Assembly: GCF_011742925.1 (NCBI RefSeq)
Contig: NZ_WAEL01000008.1
Span: 248,001-312,000, forward strand
Direction: 5' to 3'
Source: Fibrivirga algicola
GTDB taxonomy: Bacteria > Bacteroidota > Bacteroidia > Cytophagales > Spirosomataceae
Length of the DNA stretch: 64,000 bases
Shown here: positions 54,659-62,225 of the stretch, in pieces
Layout of the letters: every line of letters starts with the position of its first letter
Numbering within the stretch: position 1 is the first letter of the stretch
Translations under genes and position numbers: made by a program
The notes under the pieces: generated by a model
Told to the model about the DNA's origin: nothing
The model's database searches: none
Seen by the model: only the letters and a program-made list of their open reading frames with translations

Positions 54659-55243
54659 ATATGATGCCAGCATCTTTTTGATGTATTTGCCGACAACGTC
54701 GAACTCCAGATTAACGACATCGCCGGGCTTCAAATTGCGGAAGGTAGTGTGTTCGTAGGTATACGGAATAATAGTGACCCGAAACCCATCGTCGTGCGAA
54801 TCGAACACGGTGAGACTCACGCCGTTAATGCAGATCGATCCCTTTTCGACGGTGATGTTGCCCACGCCGGGATCGTACTGAAAATCGAACAGCCAACTGC
54901 CGTTCAGATCCTGCACAGTCACGCACGTACCGGTCTGATCAACGTGGCCCTGCACGATATGCCCGTCGAAACGGCCTGTGGCGGGCATGCACCGCTCAAG
55001 ATTCACCGAGTCACCTACAGCGAGATGCCCCAGATTCGTCTTTTTCAGGGTCTCGTCTACCGCCGTAACGCTATAGGCATCACCAGACAGGCCGGTTACC
55101 GTCAGGCAAACGCCATTGTGGCTGACACTCTGATCAATTTTTAGTTCGTTGGTGAGCGATGACTCAATATGAAACGTCAGGTTGGTGCCTTCGGCGTCGA
55201 TGGCGGTTACCCGGCCGGTGGTTTCTACAATGCCCGTAAACAT
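54653..55243 (-). CDS. ribE: Riboflavin synthase alpha subunit
   Basis: 196 residues, two lumazine-binding domains, each with the family start (MFTGIVETTGRV and, at about residue 98, FDGHIVQGHVDQTG). It dismutates two 6,7-dimethyl-8-ribityllumazine molecules into riboflavin. The LERCMPATGRFDGH segment is the usual linker. Its stop lies within the inverted repeat that separates it from the PASTA gene. Confidence 0.96.
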   Translation of the reverse strand: MFTGIVETTGRVTAIDAEGTNLTFHIESSLTNELKIDQSVSHNGVCLTVTGLSGDAYSVTAVDETLKKTNLGHLAVGDSVNLERCMPATGRFDGHIVQGHVDQTGTCVTVQDLNGSWLFDFQYDPGVGNITVEKGSICINGVSLTVFDSHDDGFRVTIIPYTYEHTTFRNLKPGDVVNLEFDVVGKYIKKMLASYK

Positions 55244-55302
55244 GGGGGAGTGAGTAAAGATGTGTTATGTACTGCCAACAAGGCAAGCCCGCGATTGATT
55301 CG

Positions 55303-55408
55303 TTACCCCACCGATACCCCACAGTGGCTTTGCTTGTAAGCGAAGCATTCTTCCCCTGCCCTGTTGTCAGGGCAAGGGCTGGGGCGGTCCAACGATTTAG
55401 TGGGGTAA
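55303..55408. repeat. Inverted-repeat region between ribE and the DegT gene
   Basis: The outer 9-bp perfect arms TTACCCCAC (55303-55311) and GTGGGGTAA (55400-55408) enclose an inner hairpin with 11-bp arms and one mismatch (CCCCTGCCCTG at 55353-55363, CAGGGCAAGGG at 55368-55378). Units such as AGGGCTG and GGGCGGT repeat at 7 nt. The DegT stop codon lies just inside the outer right arm. Confidence 0.65.
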
Positions 55409-56494
55409 AAAGCTATTTACCGCGGAAATAACCCGGTCAACCTCATTGTCGGTCAGGGTAGGGTTTAGCGGCAGGCTGACCACTTCACGGTGCAGTTGAT
55501 CGGCAATCGGGAAGGCATCGGCGGGCCATTGACCGGCATAGGCAAGCTGCCGATGGGGCGGAGTCGGGTAGTGCACATCGGAACCAACGCCCTGCTGATT
55601 TAGGTGTTCGCGAAATTCATCGCGGCGGGGATGACGAATGACAAACAGATGCCAGGCATCCTGCTCAAGGGCATCGGCAGGGGGCAGGTGTAGTTCAGGT
55701 ACGTCAAATTCGGTCAGGTAGCGGTGAGCTATGTGTCGGCGTCGGCTATTCTCGTCATCCAGAAAGGGCAGTTTCCCGCTTAGAATAGCCGCCTGCAGTT
55801 CATCAAGACGGCTATTATGGCCAGGTACGTCGTTTTGGTATTTCCGGGCTGAACCGTAGTTCCGCCACATCCTGAGCTGGTTGGCCAGTTCGGCATCGTT
55901 GGTAGTAATGGCTCCGGCATCGCCCAGGGCACCCAGGTTCTTGGTCGGGTAAAAACTAAACCCGGCCGCATGCCCCAACGCACCCGCCCGCTTGCCCAGG
56001 TACGTTGCGCCGTGTGCCTGTGCAGCATCTTCCAACACCCGCAAGCCGTGCGTTTCGGCGAAAGCCAGCAACGGGGCCATGTCGGTAACCCGGCCGTACA
56101 GATGCACCGGCAAAATGGCCCGCGTGTTGGGTGTAAGCGCCACCGACAGCCGTTCAGGGTCAAGCGTATACGTGTCGGGATCGGGCTCAACCAGTACAGG
56201 CACAAGACCCGCCTGCGTTATGGCCAGCACCGAAGCGATGTAGGCGTTCGACGGCACAATAACCTCACCTCCTGCCGGAAAGCGCCAGGCTTTCAGCACC
56301 AGTGTCAGGGCCTCCAGCCCATTGGCTACCCCGATGCAATGATCAACGCCAACGTACCTGGCAAAGGCCGTTTCAAATGCAGCGACTTCGGGACCCAGCA
56401 CGTACCAGCCCGACGCCAGCACGCGCGCTGCCGCAGCCTGAATACGCACCTGGTGCGGCGCATTGATTCGACCAAGATCTAAAAATGGAATCAT
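55397..56494 (-). CDS. DegT/DnrJ/EryC1/StrS sugar aminotransferase (second copy)
   Basis: 365 residues from the ATG at 56494; the longer frame adds 12 residues with no similarity and crosses the divergent gene. PLP motifs: EDAAQAHGA with D156 and [16 protein letters not shown] with the Schiff-base Lys at 185. The [10 protein letters not shown] block is typical of FdtB/QdtB-type enzymes making 3-amino sugars on dTDP. It lies far from the polysaccharide locus but may feed it. A TACTTTAG box lies four bases before the ATG, near the leaderless pattern. Confidence 0.92.
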   Translation of the reverse strand: MIPFLDLGRINAPHQVRIQAAAARVLASGWYVLGPEVAAFETAFARYVGVDHCIGVANGLEALTLVLKAWRFPAGGEVIVPSNAYIASVLAITQAGLVPVLVEPDPDTYTLDPERLSVALTPNTRAILPVHLYGRVTDMAPLLAFAETHGLRVLEDAAQAHGATYLGKRAGALGHAAGFSFYPTKNLGALGDAGAITTNDAELANQLRMWRNYGSARKYQNDVPGHNSRLDELQAAILSGKLPFLDDENSRRRHIAHRYLTEFDVPELHLPPADALEQDAWHLFVIRHPRRDEFREHLNQQGVGSDVHYPTPPHRQLAYAGQWPADAFPIADQLHREVVSLPLNPTLTDNEVDRVISAVNSFLPH

Positions 56495-56578
56495 TGAGCT
56501 AAAGTAGAACGAAAAACCAGAAGTCGGCATGGACCGGCTATCGGCAAGAGGCTACGCCAATTACACGCGTTTCCGTTC

Positions 56579-56586
56579 TACTTTTG
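56579..56586 (+). promoter_or_regulatory. -7 box for the DUF1684 gene
   Basis: TACTTTTG is a perfect TAnnTTTG match 20 bp before the ATG at 56607. The divergent DegT gene has the related CGTTCTACTTTAG, so the two promoters share the word CGTTCTACTTT. Confidence 0.5.
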
Positions 56587-56606
56587 TTTTATTATTCCAA
56601 TACCAC

Positions 56607-57245
56607 ATGGCTTCTATGCTGAAAAAACCAATTTTCTGGCTGATTGTACTTCCCGTTGTTGCCGCCCTCATCTGGCTGTACAGCCTTCCGTCAGCGAGCA
56701 ACAGTTCGGCTCAGGTAGACCCCGTAGCCTACCGCGCCGAACTACAGGCCGAACGCGTCAAGAAAGACACGTTCATGCGCACCAACGCCGATTCGCCGAT
56801 TCTTGATAAAGCAGCATTTAAGGGCTTAACCTATTTCGACGCTGACCCATCGTTCCGGGTACTCGCCAAACTGGAGCCTTTTCCGGAGGGGAAAGCCGAA
56901 AAACTGGTCATCAAGCTTACAGACGGTACCGAAGAGGTGTACGAGAAGTACGCCCACGCCACGTTTACGCTGCAAGACAAAACCTGTCGGCTGTTGGTGC
57001 TCAAGTTTCAAAATGACCTCACTATCCTCTTTCAGGACGGTACCTCCGGGAAGGAAAGCTACGGCGGTGGTCGCTACATCGACCTCGATCAGGACGACGT
57101 GACCAACAACCAGGTAGTGATCGATTTCAACGCAGCTTACAATCCCTACTGCGCCTATAACCCCAACTACGCCTGCCCCCTACCCCCACCCGAAAATAAG
57201 CTTCCTGTCACGGTCAAAGCGGGGGAACAGTATGTGCATGAGTAA
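56607..57245 (+). CDS. DUF1684-family membrane-anchored protein
   Basis: 212 residues from the ATG at 56607 (the ATG at 56616 is also possible). An N-terminal membrane helix (FWLIVLPVVAALIWLYSL) is followed by the DUF1684 domain: FKGLTYFDADPSFRVLAKL, GGGRYIDLDQDD, and NAAYNPYCAYNPNYACPLPP with conserved Cys and Asn-Pro motifs. Function of the family is unknown. The longer frame opens before the -7 box and was rejected. Its stop codon lies in the left arm of the inverted repeat shared with the convergent GH13 gene. Confidence 0.88.
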   Translation: MASMLKKPIFWLIVLPVVAALIWLYSLPSASNSSAQVDPVAYRAELQAERVKKDTFMRTNADSPILDKAAFKGLTYFDADPSFRVLAKLEPFPEGKAEKLVIKLTDGTEEVYEKYAHATFTLQDKTCRLLVLKFQNDLTILFQDGTSGKESYGGGRYIDLDQDDVTNNQVVIDFNAAYNPYCAYNPNYACPLPPPENKLPVTVKAGEQYVHE

Positions 57246-57318
57246 GTTTTTGTGGTTTGAGGTTGCTCCATGTGTGATTTACCCCCACACGGAGCAACCT
57301 CAAACCACAAAAACTTAC
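57242..57318. repeat. 28-bp perfect inverted repeat between convergent genes (probable bidirectional terminator)
   Basis: The arms 57242-57269 and 57291-57318 pair perfectly over 28 bp with a 21-nt loop, and TGTG/CACA extends it after one mismatch. Both stop codons, TAA on the plus strand at 57243 and TAA on the minus strand at 57317, lie at the ends of the arms. The arm ends in 7-nt units TTTGTGG, TTTGAGG and TTGCTCC, the same family as at 54547 and 61360. Confidence 0.85.
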
Positions 57319-58733
57319 AACCCTGTAGCCGCCATCACTGTATACCCCCAGGGCGCCATAGCGAAGCGGTCTTTGCCCGTTAACACATTCTTAGTGGGCT
57401 TGAACACATTTTGGTACGTACCTGCCTGCTTTTGGGTTTGCAGGGCCACAATAGTTTTCTTGTCGCTCATGTTTACGATAACCACTACCCGATCGCCCGC
57501 TTTTTCACGAGAAAAGGCAATAATCTGGTCGGGCTTATCATTGACAATGGGCACTAGTTCGCCGCCTTCGGCTCCGTTCCAGAGGGCGTGGTTCGCATGT
57601 TTTAAGGCGAACAGCTTTTTAAATAGGTCGGCATTCGGGTGCTTCTTCCAATCGATCACATCCTTTTCAAAGACCTCCAGTTGCTTAGGGTTGCCGGCCT
57701 CCTGCCCGCTGTAGACCAACGGCATTCCGTTCGCGGTGGCGGTCAGTACCACGCAGGCGTCCAGCGCCTTGCCAAACTGGGAGTAGGGCGCACCGATCCA
57801 GGTGTTTTTATCCTGATTGTCGGTAAATAGCATCCGGTAGCCATTGCGGGGAAAGGTGCTTGCCTCATTCGCCATATACGTGACCAGCCCATCAACGCCT
57901 TTCGTTTCGGTAGCCGCCTTGTGCATCTGGTCGTACAGGCTTGAAGAATAGGTCATGTCGAATGCCCGTTTGTGCAAATTGCGGGATTCCCGTTCGGCCA
58001 GCATGAACACGGGCTTAATCATGTCAAGCTCCTTGCGGGTATTCTCCCAGAAATCGACTGGTATCGATTCGGGCACCTCGCAACGGTAGCCGTCAATATC
58101 GGTTTCACGTACCCAGTGGGTCAGGGCCTTGGCCATGTATTCCCGAATACCCGGCTTGCTGTAATCAAAATAGGCAATATCCGTTCGATCATATCCCGGC
58201 GTTGGCTGTAGCGTACCGGCAGGCGTTTGGGTATACCAGTCCGGATGGTCGTTTACCAGGGAATTATCCCGAGCCGACTGGTTGGTTACCCAGTCGAGGA
58301 TCACGTGCATGCCCATACGATGAATGGTAGCGACCAGGGCTTTAAAATCGGCTATCGTACCCAGTTCCGGATTGATGCCATAGTAGTCTTTTACCGCATA
58401 GGGGTTTCCCAGGGTACCTTTCCTATTTTTCAGGCCAATGGGGTGAATGGGCATTAGCCAGATAATATCCACGCCCATTGCCTTCAGCCGGGGCAGGTGC
58501 GTGGCAAACGCGTTGAACGTACCTTCCGGGGTGTACTGCCGGAGGTTCACTTCGTAAATCGTCGCGTTTTTGCTCCAATCCGGGTGTTTCAGCTCTACAT
58601 AGCTGTCCGGCTTATAGGCCAGCGTATCTGCTGAACCGGTGGTTTGATCGGTCTTTTTTTCTGCTTTGCCGCAGCCTGTAACCGTACCTAGAAGCAATAA
58701 ACAGGCAATGATCAGGCGGCTGGCAGTCATCAT
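57315..58733 (-). CDS. GH13 (alpha-amylase family) lipoprotein with altered catalytic residues
   Basis: 472 residues. Lipoprotein signal with lipobox ending at C21. A TIM-barrel GH13 domain is evident (AMGVDIIWLMPIHPIG, then region motifs). Region I reads DWVTNQSARDN, with Gln152 where His is usual; region II reads DGYRCEVPE, with Glu219 at the nucleophile Asp position; region III MLAERES keeps the acid Glu247; region IV FTDNQD has Gln307 for His. So two His and the nucleophile are changed, and activity on alpha-glucans may be lost or altered. Related Bacteroidetes proteins, from memory, carry GYRCD and NHD. Convergent with the DUF1684 gene. Confidence 0.82.
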   Translation of the reverse strand: MMTASRLIIACLLLLGTVTGCGKAEKKTDQTTGSADTLAYKPDSYVELKHPDWSKNATIYEVNLRQYTPEGTFNAFATHLPRLKAMGVDIIWLMPIHPIGLKNRKGTLGNPYAVKDYYGINPELGTIADFKALVATIHRMGMHVILDWVTNQSARDNSLVNDHPDWYTQTPAGTLQPTPGYDRTDIAYFDYSKPGIREYMAKALTHWVRETDIDGYRCEVPESIPVDFWENTRKELDMIKPVFMLAERESRNLHKRAFDMTYSSSLYDQMHKAATETKGVDGLVTYMANEASTFPRNGYRMLFTDNQDKNTWIGAPYSQFGKALDACVVLTATANGMPLVYSGQEAGNPKQLEVFEKDVIDWKKHPNADLFKKLFALKHANHALWNGAEGGELVPIVNDKPDQIIAFSREKAGDRVVVIVNMSDKKTIVALQTQKQAGTYQNVFKPTKNVLTGKDRFAMAPWGYTVMAATGL

Positions 58734-58821
58734 ATCGCAGTGCGTAAAAATTTGTAGGGCCTCAAAAATAAAAAGATTACGCGACCGTCAACCCAGCAGC
58801 GGAACAAGTCTATCCATTTCC

Positions 58822-58850
58822 TTGCACCCGTTTCGTCTGAAACCGTGCAA
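58822..58850. repeat. Hairpin upstream of the pheT -7 box
   Basis: TTGCAC/GTGCAA and the inner GTTTC/GAAAC pair around a GTCT loop with one unpaired site. It lies 8 bp before the -7 box at 58858 and could be an operator or part of a longer leader. Confidence 0.5.
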
Positions 58851-58857
58851 GCTTGCT

Positions 58858-58865
58858 TATTTTTG
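58858..58865 (+). promoter_or_regulatory. -7 box for pheT
   Basis: TATTTTTG is a perfect TAnnTTTG match; transcription would start near 58872, giving a leader of about 44 nt. Confidence 0.5.
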
Positions 58866-58880
58866 TCCCTAATCCGTTTG

Positions 58881-58906
58881 CCCGACTCCTGCCAGTCGGG
58901 CTTTTT
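58881..58906 (+). terminator. Terminator-like hairpin in the pheT leader
   Basis: CCCGACT (58881-58887) pairs perfectly with AGTCGGG (58894-58900) around a 6-nt loop, followed by CTTTTT. No plus-strand gene lies upstream, so it cannot serve an earlier gene and may attenuate pheT. It ends 9 bp before the ATG. Confidence 0.7.
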
Positions 58907-58915
58907 GATAGACAC

Positions 58916-61360
58916 ATGAACATTTCCTATAGTTGGCTTACCCAGTTTATCGACGTTAACAAAACGCCGCAAGAACTGGATCATATACTCACCAGTACGG
59001 GCCTTGAAGTAGATGGCATTGAGCGCGTTGACCTGATTCCGGGCGGCCTCACGGGCGTGGTGATCGGCACGGTGCTGACCTGCGAACGCCACCCCGACGC
59101 CGATAAGTTGAGCATTACCACCGTAGACGTAGGCGGCGAACAACCACTAAACATCGTTTGCGGTGCGCCCAATGTGGCGGCTGGTCAGCGCGTGGTGGTG
59201 GCTACCGTTGGTGCTACGCTTCATCCTAAAAACGGGGAGCCATTCGCGATTAAAAAGGCTAAAATTCGGGGCGCTGCTTCCGAAGGTATGATCTGCGCCG
59301 AAGACGAGATCGGCCTTGGCGAATCGCACGCGGGCATTATGGTGCTTACCACCGACGTACCCAACGGCACCCCGGCGGCCAAATTTTTCGACCTGGAAGC
59401 CGATTCACGCATCGAAATTGGCCTCACACCCAACCGAGCCGATGCCGCGTCGCACCTGGGTGTGGCCCGCGACCTGCGCGCCGTGCTGGGTACGCCCATC
59501 CAGTGGCCATCGGTCGATGACTTTACCGTAGCTTCCACCGATTTCACCATTCAGGTACGTGTCGACGACGTGGCCGCCTGCCCCCGTTACATGGGCCTCA
59601 CCATGAGCGGCCTTACGGTTGGCGAATCGCCCAAATGGCTAAAACAGCGGCTGCTGAGCATTGGCCTCACGCCGATCAACAATATCGTTGACATCACCAA
59701 TTTCGTGTGCCACGGCCTGGGTCAACCCATGCACGCGTTCGACGCCGACGCTATCACAACGGGCGAAGTTGTAGTAAAAACGCTGCCCGCAGGTACGTCG
59801 TTCGTTACCCTAGACGGCATTGAGCGCAAACTGTCGGCCACTGATCTAATGATCTGCAACGGCGATTCTGAGGGCATGTGTATTGGTGGTGTGTTTGGTG
59901 GAAAAACATCGGGCGTATCGGAGAAAACCACACGGATCTTTCTGGAATGTGCGTACTTCTCGCCTGCTTCTATTCGGAAAACGGCGCAGCATCATGGCCT
60001 GAAAACCGATGCTTCGTTCCGGTACGAGCGAGGCACCGACCCCAACATGCCGCCCTTTGCGCTGAAATACGCTGCCCTGCTCATTCAGGAAGTGGCCGGT
60101 GGCAGCGTCACCTCCCAGGTTGTCGATAGCTACCCCAACCCTATCGCCGACTTCCGGATTCCGGTCACGTACCGTAACATTGACCGGCTGATCGGTATTC
60201 AGATCGACCGCGAGCGAATTCTTGAGATTCTCCATTCGCTCGACATTCAGACAGACGAACTGACCGAATCGGGTTTTGTGGCGGTGGTTCCTCCCTACCG
60301 GGTCGATGTAACCCGCGAAGCTGACATCGTGGAAGAGATTCTCCGCATTTTCGGCCTCGACAACGTACCCCTGTCGCCCAGCCTGTCGGCCAATACGTTA
60401 TCTGAATTTCCGACAACTGATGTAAACCAGCTACAGGGCCGCATTGGACAAGTACTCGCCGCCAACGGTTTTGTCGAAGCCATGTCGCTGTCGATGACGC
60501 GTCCGGCTTATCACGAAGCCATCCGCACCAGCCTGCCACTGGCCGACGTGCGCCTCCTGAACCCGTTGAGCGATGAGTTGTCGGTAATGCGCCAGTCGAT
60601 GTTGTTCTCGGTGCTCGAGGCGCTGGTGTATAACCTGAATCGCCGCCAGCGCGACCTGAAATTGTTCGAGTTTGGTAAGGTATACGGTAGCAGCCAAACT
60701 GAAACGGAGTTAGACAAGCCGACAAAAAAATACCACGAATCACCCCGACTCGCCCTAGCGATGGTGGGCGATCAAACGGCCGAAAGCTGGCAGCAAAAAG
60801 GCCAGTCTGTTGCCTTTCATGATCTGAAAGCAGCCGTACATACAGTGCTGGCATCGCTGCGCATCCAACCCACTGACCAGCAACAGGCCGACAGTTCATT
60901 GTTCCAGTATGGCCTCACCTACACGATAAATAAAAAGCCAGTCGTCACGTTCGGGTTAGTGCATCCAAAACTGGCTAAATTAGCCGATGCGAAGCAACCC
61001 GTGTACTACGCTGACTTTGATTGGGCATTACTGACCAAACGATATAGCGGCAAAACCAGTTACATGGAAGTTCCGCGTTTTCCTGAGGTGCGGCGCGACC
61101 TGTCGCTGGTGATCGACAAGTCGGTAACATTTGAGCAAATTCAGAAGCTGGCCATACAAACGGAACGGAAATTGTTGCGTAACATCAACGTCTTCGATGT
61201 GTATGAAGGTGATAATCTGGGCAATGGCAAGAAGGCCTATGCTGTCAGTTTTACGCTTCAGGATGCTACACAAACCCTTACGGACGCAGCCATTGACAAA
61301 ACGATGCAGCGCCTGATGAGTCAGTTCGAAAAAGAGTTAGGCGCGGTAATAAGAAAATAG
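58916..61360 (+). CDS. pheT: Phenylalanine-tRNA ligase beta subunit
   Basis: 814 residues from the ATG at 58916; the longer frame begins upstream of the -7 box. Domains in order: N-terminal part and tRNA-binding (EMAP-like) domain (about 40-150: VVIGTVLTCERHPDADKL), B3/B4 (about 210-385: PRYMGLTMSGLTVG, then LDGIERKL), B5 (about 410-480), the catalytic-like core (about 485-690) and the FDX-ACB anticodon-binding domain at the end (about 720-814: EVPRFPEVRRDLSLVIDKSV). It pairs with PheS, which is not in the window. A terminator-like hairpin precedes the start and an inverted repeat begins at its stop. Confidence 0.97.
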   Translation: MNISYSWLTQFIDVNKTPQELDHILTSTGLEVDGIERVDLIPGGLTGVVIGTVLTCERHPDADKLSITTVDVGGEQPLNIVCGAPNVAAGQRVVVATVGATLHPKNGEPFAIKKAKIRGAASEGMICAEDEIGLGESHAGIMVLTTDVPNGTPAAKFFDLEADSRIEIGLTPNRADAASHLGVARDLRAVLGTPIQWPSVDDFTVASTDFTIQVRVDDVAACPRYMGLTMSGLTVGESPKWLKQRLLSIGLTPINNIVDITNFVCHGLGQPMHAFDADAITTGEVVVKTLPAGTSFVTLDGIERKLSATDLMICNGDSEGMCIGGVFGGKTSGVSEKTTRIFLECAYFSPASIRKTAQHHGLKTDASFRYERGTDPNMPPFALKYAALLIQEVAGGSVTSQVVDSYPNPIADFRIPVTYRNIDRLIGIQIDRERILEILHSLDIQTDELTESGFVAVVPPYRVDVTREADIVEEILRIFGLDNVPLSPSLSANTLSEFPTTDVNQLQGRIGQVLAANGFVEAMSLSMTRPAYHEAIRTSLPLADVRLLNPLSDELSVMRQSMLFSVLEALVYNLNRRQRDLKLFEFGKVYGSSQTETELDKPTKKYHESPRLALAMVGDQTAESWQQKGQSVAFHDLKAAVHTVLASLRIQPTDQQQADSSLFQYGLTYTINKKPVVTFGLVHPKLAKLADAKQPVYYADFDWALLTKRYSGKTSYMEVPRFPEVRRDLSLVIDKSVTFEQIQKLAIQTERKLLRNINVFDVYEGDNLGNGKKAYAVSFTLQDATQTLTDAAIDKTMQRLMSQFEKELGAVIRK

Positions 61361-61439
61361 TTTGACGTTTTAGGTTTGACGTTGCGCTGCTAATTCAATC
61401 CGTAAGGCAACGTCAAGCCTAAAACCACAAACGTCAAAC
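61360..61439. repeat. Heptad-structured inverted repeat after pheT
   Basis: The left arm 61360-61385 (26 nt) and the right arm 61407-61439 (33 nt) differ in length by exactly seven bases: reading the right arm as its complement, one extra unit TTTGTGG appears between otherwise matching units TTTGACG and TTTTAGG. The pheT stop TAG ends where the left arm begins. Confidence 0.8.
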
Positions 61440-61449
61440 GGTTAGAAAG

Positions 61450-61788
61450 ATGGTTTCTGAATCGAGACTTTTTGTATTGCTGGAAGACTTTGAGCACAGA
61501 GTCTTTGATCTGACTGAGCGTGTTGCTCAGCAGCGGCAACGCATTGAGCAATTGGAACGGGAGAACACGGACCATCAAAATACGATTCGAGACCTCCAAA
61601 ACCAGGTAAAACAACAACAGAAAAAAGCGGTGGATGCACCACCGGCGTTTACAAAGTCGAAAGATTTAAGTAAACTTGTAAGCAGCAACCTGCCCGACGC
61701 GGTTGCCCGTGAAGAAGTAAAGCAGAAACTCGATGAGTATATCCAGGACCTTGACCGGTGCATTGCTCATCTGAGTACCTTGTCATAA
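61450..61788 (+). CDS. Coiled-coil protein of unknown function, upstream of zapA
   Basis: 112 residues. Residues 5-58 form a charged coiled coil (LLEDFEHRVFDLTERVAQQRQ then IEQLERENTD), followed by a Lys/Gln-rich linker and a second helix (REEVKQKLDEYIQDLDRCIAHL). The size and position before zapA recall ZapB-like division helpers, but the sequence does not prove it; this gene order is common in Bacteroidetes. The start lies 10 bp after the inverted repeat following pheT. Confidence 0.75.
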   Translation: MVSESRLFVLLEDFEHRVFDLTERVAQQRQRIEQLERENTDHQNTIRDLQNQVKQQQKKAVDAPPAFTKSKDLSKLVSSNLPDAVAREEVKQKLDEYIQDLDRCIAHLSTLS

Positions 61789-61850
61789 CAACCAATAGCG
61801 TACCCCGACCCGAACAGTTTGGGCCGGTCAGCCAGTGCCACACACACATA

Positions 61851-62138
61851 ATGGAAGAACGGCTAGCGATACATATCAAAATTGCCGACCGCGATTACCG
61901 CTTTAAGTCGTTGCCCGAGGAAGAAGTATTCCTACGCGACGCCGGTAAGCTGATTCGCGAGCGCATGGAGGTACACCGAAGCCGGGGCGTGCGCGACACG
62001 CAGGACATTCTGGCCCTGGTGGCCCTCGATTGTTTGGTAGCGAGCCTGAAATCAGAAGATCAGGCGCGACAGATGCAGAACCGCATCTATGACAGGATTG
62101 CCCAATTGAACCAGACCATCACGCCTAGCCTCGCATAG
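61851..62138 (+). CDS. zapA: Cell division protein ZapA
   Basis: 95 residues from the ATG at 61851; the longer frame overlaps the previous gene and lacks similarity. The ZapA beta strand (LAIHIKIADRDYRFKSLPEEE) and the long dimerisation helix (RDTQDILALVALDCLVASLKSE) are clear. ZapA bundles FtsZ filaments at the division ring. It sits between a coiled-coil protein gene and rny. Confidence 0.9.
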   Translation: MEERLAIHIKIADRDYRFKSLPEEEVFLRDAGKLIRERMEVHRSRGVRDTQDILALVALDCLVASLKSEDQARQMQNRIYDRIAQLNQTITPSLA

Positions 62139-62225
62139 GTGGCGCGTTAGTCTTCTTCTCCCCACGGGAACCGGTGTTGCAGCGGGTGCATAATGAACTA
62201 TGTTCAACCCAAACGATACCAATCA

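Noticed and set aside
60165-60899. 244-codon minus-strand frame
   Set aside because: Antisense shadow of pheT; Arg/Pro-rich composition typical of a non-coding frame.
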